A stretch of 64,000 nucleotides of DNA from Oasisia sp. SBJ-2009. Taxonomy: Eukaryota; Annelida; Polychaeta; Sabellida; Siboglinidae. The DNA is taken from the NCBI GenBank assembly GCA_964017155.1, contig OZ024854.1, positions 52,406,596-52,470,595 of the forward strand. Direction: 5' to 3'. Position numbers and translations under genes: made by a program. Positions 1 through 12,761 of the stretch are shown piece by piece. Positions within the stretch are counted from its first letter, which is position 1. Each line of letters opens with the position of its first letter. The notes under the pieces were generated by a model that saw nothing but the letters and a program-made list of their open reading frames with translations, was not told the DNA's origin and searched no databases.

Positions 1-648
1 GTAGCGGGAGATGTAGACAAACTCACAGAAGTTGTAGCGGTGACGGAGGCGCATGTATCTGGGGTTCATGATTGACACGATGACGTCCGAGAAGCCACAC
101 ACGGTCGCGATCACCCAGAAGAGTGAGATCATGACGATGGAGCGGCGACGATTCATCAACATGTGGTAGTGCAGAGGCTTCATGATTGCTATGTGGTGGT
201 CAAGAGCCATGCCCAGCAGGTTGAGCAGTGTCACATTGAGTGCCGTTGTGTTCAACGCCTTGATGACCATGTGCAGACAATGAGAACGCAGACGGATGTA
301 GGTGGGACCCGCCCCCAGGTAGTCGAGTGGGTTGAGGATCTTGTTGATGACGTGGAACACGAGACTGACAGCAATGAGCATGTCTGAGGCGGCGAGGCTC
401 ATGATGAGGCGAGCGTGAGGTATCCCGGTGCTGAGGTTGATGAGGGCCAGCAGAGACAACATGTTGGCGGAGATGGCGAGTAAACCCAGAATGAGGGCCA
501 TCATTGTGTCGGGTTGGGACAGGATCGCCTCAGCTCGGTGCTTCATGTCACTGCTGGGGAACACATCATAGACGTAGTCTTCACTCTCGTTTCCCACAAA
601 CAGCTCACTCAGGTTGTACCTGGGCACCGACACATTGGACGACATCAT
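1..648 (-). CDS. Class A (rhodopsin-family) GPCR, N-terminal 216 residues, runs off window
   Basis: Seen: 216 open codons from ATG 648 to the window edge. An in-frame TGA lies upstream at 723-721 with no ATG between, which fixes the start (a second ATG follows at once). The first 45 residues carry three N-glycosylation sequons (N5, N12, N20). TM1 spans about 48-72 (N62), TM2 79-101 with the LAASD motif (D89), TM3 follows C124, TM4 170-193 has W178, and C208 can pair with C124. The TM3 end reads LDHHIAIMKPLHY, so the usual DRY is DHH. Family knowledge: a plasma-membrane seven-helix receptor coupling to G proteins. Inference: ligand unknown; best called an orphan invertebrate class A receptor. 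TM5-7 lie outside the window. Certain as a class A receptor, uncertain as to subfamily. Confidence 0.93.
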   Translation of the reverse strand, partial: MMSSNVSVPRYNLSELFVGNESEDYVYDVFPSSDMKHRAEAILSQPDTMMALILGLLAISANMLSLLALINLSTGIPHARLIMSLAASDMLIAVSLVFHVINKILNPLDYLGAGPTYIRLRSHCLHMVIKALNTTALNVTLLNLLGMALDHHIAIMKPLHYHMLMNRRRSIVMISLFWVIATVCGFSDVIVSIMNPRYMRLRHRYNFCEFVYISRY

Positions 649-804
649 CCTGTCTAAGGTTCTACACCCTGTGGTTGGGCCACTTTGTTCAGTGTTTGTT
701 TGGGTGCCTTTGTAAAGTGCTCAATTAAACTCTCTCCAGAAGCAATGTGCTCGAACAAATCCTTTCGTTTTTCTGTTTTCTCCTTCGCCAGTTCATCCTT
801 GACA

Positions 805-912
805 CTGAAAAGAAACAGACAGTGTTATATATTAATATCAATGTTAGATAATGGCTTGTGCATGATCCATTAAACGGGTTGAACAAGGCATCCCACTATG
901 TAAGAACTTACC
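805..912 (-). other. Leader intron of the GPCR gene
   Basis: On the minus strand an AAG|GTAAGT donor at 912 and a pyrimidine-rich TTTCTTTTCAG acceptor ending at 805 bound a 108-bp GT-AG intron. It lies in the 5' leader, because the frame upstream of the GPCR ATG is stopped at 723-721. A non-coding first exon would then extend to the right of 913; its start was not found. Inference from splice consensus only. Confidence 0.55.
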
Positions 913-3041
913 TTTTCTTCAAAGAGTCTGAATTTAAAGTCGGTCTGACAGACACAGCCCTCAGCACTGCTACTCCCTTGTTAAGTGCAGTAGTGCACAC
1001 CTCTCACTCTTAAAACTATGTAAGATTGTTCCTTTGGGCAGCATGCCAGTTCAGTTTTTATCACAAAGTGCAAATGCACTATATAGTTACGTCTTTCTGC
1101 ACCCGTGAAATATGAATGAGTCAAATATTTATATATATAATATGTATGCAATATATATATATAACGTTTCTCTATATTTTGTATATATATATATAAGGTC
1201 TATATATGTATAATATGTATATTATAGTGTATAAGTTTTATCTATGCATATATATATTGTGGTTTCCCTGATACGTAGGACCTGCAGTGTCTCGGTGTTG
1301 CTGTAGTCCTAGTAAGAGTAACAGCCTGCCTTCCAGATGGAGCTTACATAATGTATACCTATAATGACTTTGTGTGTACCTATAAATATACCTATAAAGT
1401 ATGTACCTATAAATTAACAAAATACGTTTCCTGTCATTTTTACAAGAAAGAACACAGAGAAGAGATAGAGAAGATAGTTTCCAATTTAACAAACATTACT
1501 TAAATTTACAATTTTTTGCAAAGCTGCATGTATTTTGCCTGAGATGACTTGGTATCATAGACTAGTCCACAACAAGGTGATCACTAGGCTTCATTTGGCT
1601 GCACATCTCTTTGTGGTAGACTCGTGCAAGAGGCAGGGTGACGTCATGTATACACTGTACAGTACTCGGTGTGCTGTATTACAAAGCCGCAGCTAGGACT
1701 AAACACTGGAAACAAGTTAGGAGAGTGCATGCCTTACAAGTGAGCCATTTTGACAGCATAGATCACAGCAAATCAAAAACCCACACTTGAAAACATATTT
1801 GGATACTCGTCGTTTGGAGTCAGTCAAATGTAAAATTGTTTGGTGCTCCCTGCAAGCGTTGCACAAAGTCGATGTCACTAGATAAACAAAGGTTGAAGTG
1901 TAAACAATGTCATGTCGATTCACACATGACATGTCATCGCTCAAAATGCAACCTTGTTTGATGACGATGCTATTCGTCGTTTTATTACTGTTTAAATGAT
2001 GTATTTTGTGTAAAAATTAAACATGCGGAAATTACGTTTTTGTTTCACAATGTTGCATCACTTTTTTTATAACAATATTGTGATAAATGTTCTCTTTTTT
2101 GCAATAGTCTTATAAAAAGCTGTGTGCAAGATAGTTAGGATTATGTATGCCGTTTTTAGCATGCTGCCCTGGCAATTGTCGTGTATTGTACATGTATATG
2201 TACCTCTAGGTGTGGCTTGGCATAGATTTACACAGGCTAATGAAACTACCTGGGGTAGTTAGTTGATGTATTGCTTGATGTTTAGCTTAATAACTGAACC
2301 ATTCCCAGCCACACTGATGTATAATGCCTTAACTGATAAATGTAATGTATTATTTGAAAACAACCACAGCTTGGCGACATTATTGTTTAAAAAAGTTATC
2401 AACCTAATTCATTATCAAAATGTCATGGTGCAAGTTGGAATATGTATGCACAACATTTCTATATTTGCTAATTTGATGAAATGTTCGCAAATTTGCACAC
2501 TGCGACAGTTGAACTAGTAAATTTGTAATTATATATATATATATATATATATATGCTAAATCATTTAATTTTGTTGCGGTATAATTTTGCTATTTTCTTC
2601 ACAATATTATTGTATGACTGAAATAATAGCTTAATTTTACCAGGTTATTTAAATGAGCATACACAAAATAATACAATTTTAATCAAGGGATTTGGGGCAC
2701 ATAAAATTTCAAAAAGGCACATTGTTTTATCTTTTGGTGTGCCCAAAAGGTAGATGCATTTCTTTTTCAGATCACTGAAGTTACATGATCCACCCTAGCT
2801 AATCGATGGATGGTTGAAAACACGTTTCATGTTGAAAATAATTTATTAATGTCCATCTAAAATCTGATATGAAACCAAAAAGCAAATAACAAATCGTTTT
2901 AAAAAACATTGAGGGAAAATTTGGCAAGAAATAACAGGGTAACATTCTATTTCTTCTAATGGATTATAGGGTTAATGCATCAAAGTTCAGTATATAATTA
3001 CATAGCGTTTAGGAAGAACACTTTATAGACACACTTAGCGT

Positions 3042-3072
<31 letters not shown>

Positions 3073-3167
3073 GCACTTTTGCACAAACACATGCAGACAC
3101 ATTTTATAAAAATTCCCAATCAGTAATACTAGTGGGTATAGTTGTCCTTCAAAAATATGTATTTGTA

Positions 3168-3214
<47 letters not shown>

Positions 3215-4329
3215 TGACACAGGGTGCCGTGACTTACCAGGAAGAGTGCAGCACACAAAGCAGTGACAAGCTTCCATCCCAACCCAGGGCAATGGCAGCA
3301 GGCCAGTTAAACCGCTCCACCGATGGTGCGCCCAGTCTGAGCATGGCGGCAGAGAGCAGCACTAGGCTGTGTTACTGCTTCCCAGATCAAAGCACCAATA
3401 GCCGTGGACAACGCAGTGTCCATTTCAGCTGTCAGCTGTGGAAGTATGGGTGGACACCAGAAATAGCCGTCCACTGCTAGTGCATTCAGTTGTTGTGTTT
3501 GACACGCTGGGCTTGGTCCGAGTCAAGTGATTGCCACGTGTAGACGCAGGGACATTGGGAGCAACCCCTCACTTAACCACGTGCTTCACTCCCCACTGCA
3601 CACCAGTTTGCCTTTGAAAGTAACTGATGATATTTTTTGCATGTCAGAAACTGCCGTGGACTATTGCCACGTTCCACGGTCAAGGTTGTGGCTGGCAGTT
3701 AGCTCATGCAAAAAATAATTCATACTTCACCCTGTTTCTGCTTTACACCTGCAGTCCTGCACTCAGGCAGACATACCAGCTGCTAATTATTATATGAGTC
3801 TTGACCAACTTTCCAGAATGTTATAAAATTATACATATTTACATATGCATGTTTTTGTGACGGAGAAACTGGACTAGTTAACGGTGATACAATGAGAATG
3901 TGGCTCCTTCTCTCCCTGATATTACAACCTGGGGTATGTGTACCCCTGGAGGTACACGAGGTAGCGAGGGGTAGGTGGAGGGGTGGCTGAAAGTAAGGTC
4001 AAGTGCAATAATTCTGTCACGTGACACAGTTCACAGAGGAGAACAGTTATTTCCGTGATGTTATTGAACTCGCAGAAAACATAGTTTTCAGGTAAACATT
4101 AAATTCTAAATAGAAAATGTTACCCAAGAAGGATTGACACCTGTAGCAAACTGTCAGCTGTTCTGTTTTCCCGCACATATATGAATCTAAGAAAATGTGA
4201 CAGAAAACAACCTTCGTTTGAAGTTTATAAATTGTAATAACCTGCACATCTCTTTTTCCATTTAATATACAAGTTCAGAAAGTTGATCATAACTGACATT
4301 TTTTAATGTTTTTCCACAGTTGTGCTTTT
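913..4329. other. AT-rich intergenic or leader region with AT microsatellites
   Basis: No convincing gene. Imperfect TA/TG tracts lie at about 1128-1255, (AT)n at 2531-2554, 3049-3072 and 3172-3214. The rest is AT-rich unique sequence. Open frames here are short and show no recognisable protein. A weak exon-like stretch near 3237-3330 (minus) is discussed under rejected items. The promoter of the GPCR gene may lie here, but no core motif could be assigned. Confidence 0.6.
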
Positions 4330-4524
4330 CTAACATTAGCGGGTTCACTACGGCATACATCTACTCCCTGTATGGGATCTTTTTGTTCCTCTGTCATGAC
4401 ACCAGATAGTGTTAGTGTTGACTGCTAAGTAGGCACACCAAAAAACAAACAGCAAGCGATTGATGTGTACCTAGGTCTTCTATACAGACTGACAGCCACT
4501 CTACCCACAGAGCTACGGCACCCC
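4330..4524 (-). mobile_element. tRNA-derived SINE-like element
   Basis: Reading the minus strand from about 4524, the sequence starts like a tRNA with an A-box-like block, TAGCTCTGTGGGTAGAGTGG (4515-4496), followed by a degenerate B-box-like GGTACACATCAATC. A non-tRNA body follows. The left edge is approximate. Not a functional tRNA gene: no cloverleaf 3' half is evident. Confidence 0.5.
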
Positions 4525-5636
4525 ACTCAGACAGGCAGTGGTTATTTAATTATAACGACAACTTAAATGTTTAATCCTCGCTATTAAGTTTCCAGTATCT
4601 AACACAATGAGAGTGGTATTTATTCAAAATGACTGAACATTTCTACTAGCCTGTGAAAATATGGCCTACCTGTATGCACTTGCGTCCACCCCAGTAATCA
4701 CACAGCAGGTGTGATTACAAATGTTACACCTGTGAGACCCTACTAATGTACAGGTAACACAGGAATAACATTTAGTCATTGTGTGCAGATATAGCACCAA
4801 GGTTGTAGGTGATTAAATAGTGTGTCACATGTTATAGGCCTTAGTTCAGGAACAGTTATAGGTTGCCATGAAAATCAATTTTATAATTTTGGTAAATGTG
4901 TTGGGTGATGACGCGGCCTCCAGCGTCCCCCTGAAGCAAGGCCCTGAGGGAACACAGGTCTAGACTCAGTCAATGCCCACTCACATGTCAGCCTCCATCT
5001 GGGGTATGTCTGGCCTTCACCTGAATGCTTTGGAAACGTCATCAGCAGAAACAAAAACCTTTGGCGTTACAACGATAGTTTTTTTCAGAACAACTAAGTT
5101 TTGATAAATCCTACAATTGCTGCTGAAGGAAGGGTTTGATTCACTGTGCTGATGGGTGTTTATGAATACCTTAAGTGTTCAACGTGTCTCTAATTCACAA
5201 CCAGATATGTTTATCTCACCATCATCTGTTGGCTGTAGTGGGCTGCCTTCACTTCAGTTTCCCGCGGCTGCCCTATGGATTGCGGAAAACAACTGTTTTT
5301 CTGCCCGGGAGACTTATTTTTTCTCCTCCATTCCATGAGATCCATATCATTGCAATGATGACCGATATGATTGCGAACCTTTTCTCAAAAAAGCTTGTCA
5401 CTCCTGACAATCCTGAATCCTCACAGTTTTCAATATGTGACCAAGGATCTGCTTAGTAATGCAGATTACACATTCCATTACATGGCCACAAGTATGCTTG
5501 TACATCACAGTACAAAAGAGGTCTTCATGTGATGTAATCACAATGTAATCATCTGCTGGTGGTAGGTGACTTCTCATGATCATATTGCCATGGTGGTAGA
5601 CAGCTAAGTACAAAGTATGTGTAAGTTCTTATAACA
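4525..5636. other. Unique intergenic sequence, nothing recognised
   Basis: AT-rich unique DNA. The longest open frame (plus, 5175-5456) has no recognisable motif and is taken as chance. Confidence 0.55.
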
Positions 5637-5943
5637 GAGCAGTCTCCAGTCTTCAAGACTGTTCAAGTGCTTTACACTTTACTCCCTGGCATACCTGTAC
5701 AATTGAACACCAACTCAAAGTCTCTGGGAAGCATCCAGCAATGCTGCAATTAATGTGCAAAGACTGTTCTTACACAACTGTCTGCCTCAGTCTATACCTA
5801 GAGAGGCCGACTCATTCACACAGCTGAGTGAACTGAGGCAATGTAGAGTGAACAAACTTTCCCCAGACACAGTATCACCGGGATTGAAACTTGGGTTCTC
5901 GTAGTTGAGAGTCTGACACTGGCCACTGGGCCAGTGCTGCTAC
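5637..5943 (-). mobile_element. tRNA-derived SINE, copy A (diverged), same family as 30708-31026
   Basis: Collinear with the copy at 30708-31026 over its whole length. Shared blocks include TTCTCGTAGT, CAGCTGAGTGAACT, CAATGTAGAGTGA, GGGAAGCATCCAGC and CTTTACACTTTACT in the same order. The tRNA-like head is at the right (minus-strand 5') end and is degraded: the B box is still visible at 5881-5891, but the A box is poor. Older than the 30.7-kb copy. Confidence 0.8.
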
Positions 5944-5964
5944 TAAGTGTCTTGGCAAACAAAC

Positions 5965-6180
5965 GGGGCCAGTGGTCGAGTTGTTAGAGTGTTGGACAGT
6001 TGTTTGGAGGAACTGGGTTTTGATTCCTGGTAAAACCAGTTGGTGACAATGTGACAATGTGAGTGGCGTCTGATCGGTCCTCAACACTCGCTTCAGGCAC
6101 AGTTCATTAACCGCAGGTGCACAGGCATCTTTCTTGCAAACGCCACATAAATTACTAGAGGTTCTCTTTCACTTGGCTCC
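5965..6180 (+). mobile_element. tRNA-derived SINE-like element, different family
   Basis: A-box-like TGGTCGAGTTGTTAGAGTG begins at 5973 and a B-box-like GGTTTTGATTCC lies at 6016-6027, the spacing expected of a tRNA-derived head. A non-tRNA body follows; the 3' limit is approximate. It sits about 20 bp from the head of the 5637-5943 SINE in opposite orientation. Confidence 0.55.
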
Positions 6181-9100
6181 TAATCAGTAAGTGCATTATT
6201 GACCTGGGTACAAGGTCTTGGGCGTGGTTTCACCTGTGAACACTTTCAGCCTCACTGCAGCTCAAAAAAGAGAAACCAGAAAGTAAATCTCTATGATATT
6301 GCACATAGTGCTTTGAACAAAGACAACTTTGTTTCTGTGAGTATATAAATATACACACATGCACTAAGTTTGTGCATATATGTGTAGGTAACCTTGACGG
6401 AGGTATAGATGTGCACTGATACATAAGTCTATAATTACAATACATGCGGCCTGAAATAGGAATAATTGGATATGTTAACTGAGGCAGTTTTTCTCAGTGT
6501 CCATGTGTTGTTCACTGTATTGTACAAACTCTACACATCAAAGTCATTTTCCACCTATTGTGATGTAACATTCAGTTTAACCAGACACCAAGACATGTAT
6601 CTCTATGATGGTGTTCACCATGCAGTGACATTACTGTTTTTGACTCGGTTTAATTGTGAAGTGTAACATATCAGTGCTATAAGTTAGGATGCTAAATTGT
6701 TGATGTTAAATCAGCCTGTAGATGATTCCACAACCAACTCTAAAACAATGTGAAACAAGTAGTATTTTGTTGCAGACAACTTTGCTTTCCTCGTTGTCCA
6801 GGGCTGATCAAAACTGGCATTGCTAGCAGCTTTCAATGTGTTGCTTCTTTCCTCTGTCTTGCCCTGACATTGCAAACATTGTATCCCTCCCTCCCCCCAT
6901 CTCTCCATCCCTCCCCAAATCACACAGTCCTTACACCCCACTCCCCCTCCCCTCCCCTCACATTGACGGTCACACTGAATCACTGGAGACAATGTACAAT
7001 GACAACCATCATCTGTCACCATGTTGGCAGTGTTGACAAACTTCCTAATGACATTTGTAGAGCCAGTGTGAGTTGTGTCTGTCAACAGAGGCTTCACCTT
7101 GGCCCACTAGTGCCCTGGGCTGGTTCCATCATGTGATATCTTCTAATTACACTTAGTCTCTGACACTGGCGCAGTGCTCCCCTGTCCAGGGGCCGGCACT
7201 GGTGGAATGTGTGGAGGCCGACAGAATCGACTCCTACCAGCACGTCTTCATATACGTCATATATGTAGAACAAGCTCGGTGCGTGAACTTTCAGTTTTTC
7301 TATAAACACCCCTAATCATTTGGTGTGAATTCTTCGGGTAATGTTGCCCCTAAGTGCGCCTTCAGGTGTGCGCCATGTTTCAGCACTCACAAGCAGTGAC
7401 GGCCCTATGAGCTCTGTCAGCTTGAGTATACCCAGTCAAATACGTACTTAGCATCACATAAGCTGCTCGTATTCACCCAGTGCAAGTTGGTGTTCACACT
7501 CACTATATGCGTGGACTGCGTGTGTCAAGGCTCAACCTGTGGTGTTTTACAAAAGGGCCAGGCTGACATCAAAGGCTCACATTGGCAAGTGTGTTAAGAA
7601 ATGTGCAGTATGCTAGTATCGGTTCATTGTCCGACAACAGAATGTGTTGGAAATATTCCGTGAATTTATTGCAACATAGCAGTACCATAACGTTGATTTA
7701 ATCCACTATGTGTTATCATGTTTCATCATATCTGCTGTATTCCTTCAGTCATGTGAATTGTTATCTGTCACCTTTGTGTTGTATATCATGATGATGTCTA
7801 ATATGTTCAGAATGCCTAACTATTATATTGGCTGCATAGAAGTATAAAACTATTATATTGGCTGCATAGAAGTACAAAATATTATTATATCAGGAACATC
7901 ACAGAAACTAAAACAATAGGTCATATATTACCAGTGTTTTCACTAATATTAAAATAATAATGGTTAGTTATCACTACAGGGTATTATGCTTCACAGTTTT
8001 GTGATTCCTGTAATATAAAATACACCTTACTTAGCCCTAAGGAACACATTACTTAGGTATGTACAATAAACTTCAAAATTGGTTCTCATCTGTGTGATCT
8101 TATAAATGGAACAAGTTAGTTCTCAGATTGAATGACCTGTAGTAACGTGTAGGTATAGTTGGTGCTGCAGTGACAGCAGCTGCTTTTGAAACACACTGTC
8201 CATGAATCATTGTAAATCAATGTATATCAAAACTAACATATGGCATCAAGCTGTTCATGTGATGTTTAATTATTCAGCAGCACCAGTTTGCAGTGTATTA
8301 TATGATGGTTGACCTGTGACCTAGGATTAATTGTTGTATTAACCTCTATCTGTGTTGAGTGTCAACAAAAACATGCAATGGCAAAAACAAATACCAGAGA
8401 ACTTTGAGATATTGTTTGTTCTCAAAAGAACCCATTCACATATTAATTGTTAAATCAGTTTATTTTACCAGCATGTAAACAGTAATTTGATACCACCTGT
8501 ATGATGTCACATCAAGAATATGAATGTATCTAAAAATAAAACCACCATAAAACTGATAAAACAATTGAACAGATGATAAGCAACCACTGTCTTTATCCAC
8601 TTGCCTTCTGGTATGTGTGGCTTTACATGGCAATCTCATTAAAATAAAGGTTGTGGAATGCCACGGAAATTTTCATGCGTTCAAGGAATTCTTTTATACC
8701 CAATTACCAATTAAGACAATTTCAGTAGTATTCAAACCTGAACTATTCATCCACATTTCCAGAGTGAAGAGTGTAACTTAAACCATTGCTAATGACTTGT
8801 TCCATGAAGTTAATTGTCAGTGTTGATAAACTACTCAACCAGGGGTCATCATCAAAGTATTTCATTGACTGTGGAGCCAAGTCACCTTCGAGATTGTGAG
8901 AGTGTAAATGAGAAGGTGGACAAGGTTCCAGTCTACACAGCTGAATCTACCCCCAAATCTACAGGCATCGTATGTACATTCCACTACCCCAGTCTTCATT
9001 TGCCAGGCATGCAGCAGTTACTTCATATTTTATTCTATACACTTTAATATTATTATTTTTTTATTTTAGCATTGGCTCAGACACATGTGTTTCATACAAT

Positions 9101-9788
9101 TGTCTGGTTTTATCAAAGCAGGAGGTTAACATCTTATTCATGGTGATTAGGTTGACCAATAATCACCGAGCTTTGACATTGGTTGTGACCCGACAGGTTC
9201 CTAGAATTGATTGACACAGAATATAAATAATGCAGGCTCATGCGTTGGGTGCTCTCAACCTCTTTCACTCACAAGTTGAATTGTTGCTTGAACACTTTTA
9301 ATGTCATACCACGATCACCATACAGATGTAACATTTCTACAGATTATAGCAACTAACAAAATGTTATATTTATCTACATTTTAAACTGCTGTATTGACTA
9401 TTTGACTATGGATATAGACATCTTGAAATATACATAAATGCAACTTATATAATGGAAAGACTGCTGTGATCAGATGAGAACATTTTTTGCCAACAAACGG
9501 TTTGCCAAAATGCATGGGTTTAAAACTTATATATGGGAAATATATAGGTCATACCGACAAATATAAAATGTTATCATGACATCAATTAACAAACCACTGC
9601 TGTCTATATTGGCATCACAGATGGTCACACATGAGTGATCACCATTTGCTGTGACCACATCATCCTATCAATGGAATCAATTGTCACATTCAGTGAGAAC
9701 ATCAATGACACAGCCACATGCAGTTAATTGCGATTTTTAAGTATCAGTTTTTATGATATGTTCCATTTGAGATTATTTTTTAAATAAC
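6181..9788. other. Long unique AT-rich stretch
   Basis: No supported gene. A pyrimidine-rich patch (about 6886-6960) of CCCTCC/CCCCTCC runs opens frames on both strands nearby. A 30-bp unit is tandemly duplicated at 7819-7848 and 7849-7878 with one mismatch. CpG dinucleotides are sparse by eye. Confidence 0.55.
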
Positions 9789-11426
9789 ATCAGCCTCCAT
9801 GTCACACTGAGAGATGACTCCAGCCTCCATGTCACACTGACAGTTGACTCCAGCCTCCATGTCACACAGACAGTTGACTCCAGCCTCCATGTCACACAGA
9901 CAGTTGACTCTAGCCTCCATGTCACACAGACAGTTGACTCTAGCCTCCATGTCACACAGACAGTTGACTCCAGCCTCCATGTCAATGACAGTTGACTCCA
10001 GCCTCCATGTCAATGACAGTTGACTCCAGCCTCCATGTCACACAGACAGTTGACTCTAGCCTCCATGTCACACAGACAGTTGACTCCAGCCTCCATGTCA
10101 ATGACAGTTGACTCCAGCCTCCATGTCAATGACAGTTGACTCCAGCCTCCATGTCACACAGACAGTTGACTCTAGCCTCCATGTCACACAGACAGTTGAC
10201 TCTAGCCTCCATGTCACACTGACAGTTGCTTCCAGCCTCCATGTCACACAGACAGTTGACTCCAGCCTCCATGTCACAGAGATACTTGACTCTAGCCTCC
10301 ATGTCACACAGACAGTTGACTCCAGCCTCCATGTCACACAGACAGTTGACTGCAGCCTCCATGTCACACAGACAGTTGACTCCAGCCTCCATGTCACACA
10401 GACAGTTGACTCCAGCCTCCATGTCACACAGACAGTTGACTCTAGCCTCCATGTCACACAGACAGTTGACTCTAGCCTCCATGTCACACAGACAGTTGAC
10501 TCCAGCCTCCATGTCACACAGACAGTTGACTCTAGCCTCCATGTCACACAGACAGTTGACTCTAGCGTCCATGTCACACAGACAGTTGACTCCAGCCTCC
10601 ATGTCACACAGACAGTTGACTCTAGCCTCCATGTCACACAGACAGTTGACTCCAGCCTCCATGTCACACAGACAGTTGACTCTAGCCTCCATGTCACACA
10701 GACAGTTGACTCTAGCCTCCATGTCACAGAGATAGTTGACTCTAGCCTCCATGTCACACAGACAGTTGACTCTAGCCTCCATGTCACACAGACAGTTGAC
10801 TCCAACCTCCATGTCACACAGACAGTTGACTCTAGCCTCCATGTCACACAGACAGTTGACTCTAGCCTCCATGTCACACAGACAGTTGACTCCAGCCTCC
10901 ATGTCACACAGACAGTTGACTCTAGCCTCCATGTCACACAGACAGTTGACTCTAGCCTCCATGTCACACAGACAGTTGACTCCAGCCTCCATGTCACACA
11001 GACAGTTGACTCTAGCCTCCATGTCACACAGACAGTTGACTCCAGCCTCCATGTCACACAGACAGTTGACTCTAGCCTCCATGTCACACAGACAGTTGAC
11101 TCTAGCCTCCATGTCACAGAGATAGTTGACTCTAGCCTCCATGTCACACAGACAGTTGACCCTAGCCTCCATGTCACACAGACAGTTGACTCCAGCTTCC
11201 ATGTCACACAGACAGTTGACTCTAGCCTCCATGTCACACAGACAGTTGACTCTAGCCTCCATGTCACAGAGACAGTTGACTCTAGCCTCCATGTCACAGA
11301 GACAGTTGACTCTAGCCTCCATGTCACAGAGACAGTTGACTCTAGCCTCCATGTCACAGAGACAGTTGACTCTAGCCTCCATGTCACAGAGACAGTTGAC
11401 TCCAGCCTCCATGTCACACTGACAGT
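9789..11426. repeat. 30-bp minisatellite, about 55 copies
   Basis: Head-to-tail units with core TCACACAGACAG-TTGAC, then a CTCTAGCC or CTCCAGCC variant, then TCCATG. Most units are exactly 30 bp. A few 28-bp units near 9980-10130 contain TCAATGACAG. Because 30 is divisible by three, both strands carry long open frames (over 430 codons) of ten-residue repeats. No start context, splice site or signal peptide supports translation. The unit resembles the 19-bp array at 32022-33324. Confidence 0.97.
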
Positions 11427-12379
11427 GTGGCTGCAGGCCTTGTGGCAGCATGGCTACCAGGACATGAGATGAGTGGTCTCTTTCTGAATCTGAATCTGAA
11501 TGGTTGTAGTGCAAAACCCCTACTGGGGCATCATGCACTAGTGAAACATATGGTCCTAAGGACTACATTTGAGGCGCTATATATAAACAGAATCCACTCA
11601 CCTGCAGACAAGAGTCCCTGTCCCTACAGGGGTAACTATCCAGGGACAAGAACACGACCGAACCACTTATAGCAACAAGTGCACACCAGAGGGAGCTACT
11701 GCCAGTGAGGACCAGTAGACGAAGTCAGCCATCAGGTTTCACCGTGTGGAACGCTGGTTGTGACCGCCGGATACGACGAGCAGCAGATAGATCACTACTT
11801 TACATCTGCCAGTCCACGGTGTTAATAAAGTGCCAGTGAATCTGAGTACAGGGTGTACACCTTTCATAATTGTTTTTACGCCTCAACACTTCTAGTTATG
11901 AACAAGCATCAAGAGCACTGCAGATGACAAGATTGTGCTGAGAACTAGATCAGTTTCAAGTCACCGGATGTGCTCTGAGTCTCCGGTACACAGTTGGCTA
12001 TGTCTGTGTGGTTGGGGAAACACACATGAGCATGGATAGTGTAGGAAACACTGACTTGATCAAACATGTCCCTGCAGGTAGTTGGTCAGGTTGTTGACAA
12101 GACAAAACACAATGTGTCAAGTGGAGTTGTTATTAGAACAAAATTGTAACTCTGCTTAGTGTCTATGTGTATATTTGTGTGGCTCAATTTAAGGTTATCT
12201 ATTGATGGGAAAAGCCATAGTAATTTGTTCTTGGTGTGTCAAGTAGCACAATGACATTTCTTGGCAATGAAATGAATGCATTTCTTTATGTCAACGTAGG
12301 CTCATGAGTTATTGTAATAATTCCAAAGCCAACATTGGATTCATGAAATAGTTTTTAAGAGTGAACCATTGCATTATGT
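11427..12379. other. Unique intergenic sequence
   Basis: No gene recognised. Moderately rich in CpG near 11600-11800 compared with its surroundings. Confidence 0.5.
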
Positions 12380-12383
12380 TATA

Positions 12384-12442
<59 letters not shown>

Positions 12443-12455
12443 AATATATATATAT
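12380..12455. repeat. (AT)n microsatellite with phase switches
   Basis: Nearly pure TA dinucleotide tract with two or three phase-shifting TTA/AAT steps, so it is self-complementary and can fold into a hairpin. Confidence 0.97.
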
Positions 12456-12650
12456 CAAAGTTCTAGTTTAACAAAACAACTGATTTGTTAATTATGTCTG
12501 TTACTTAGACGGCTGGCCCGGTGGACAGGCGGGATGGATGATGGATGCATGGATGAGCCACTGTGAAGAGACTGGAAGTATGGGTGTCTGGTTATATAAG
12601 TTGACATAACACACTTTAACCTGATTAGTAGAGTTAAGCATCAAATCATG

Positions 12651-12727
12651 TGACGTGACGTGACGTGACGTGACGTGACGTGACGTGACGTGACGTGACG
12701 TGACGTGACGTGACGTGACGTGACGTG
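12651..12727. repeat. (TGACG)15 pentanucleotide array
   Basis: Fifteen uninterrupted TGACG units. Each junction gives TGACGTGA, the CRE/ATF-type half-site followed by GA. It is perfect although every unit contains a CpG. Confidence 0.97.
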
Positions 12728-12761
12728 CCTACATCAGTAGCTACACCCCAGCCACACTCAT

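Noticed and set aside
3237..3330. Minus-strand stretch ending at CTTCCTG|GTAAGT, with a hydrophobic frame like a signal peptide
   Set aside because: A good donor exists, but the hydrophobic frame has no ATG and the ATG-bearing frame has no convincing acceptor or domain; too weak to annotate.
6711..7136. 128-codon frames open on both strands
   Set aside because: They cross a CCCTCC low-complexity patch, show no motif, and being open on both strands suggests composition.
10098..11538. Overlapping 430-470-codon frames on both strands in the 30-bp array
   Set aside because: Unit length divisible by three makes open frames automatically on both strands; no gene features flank them.
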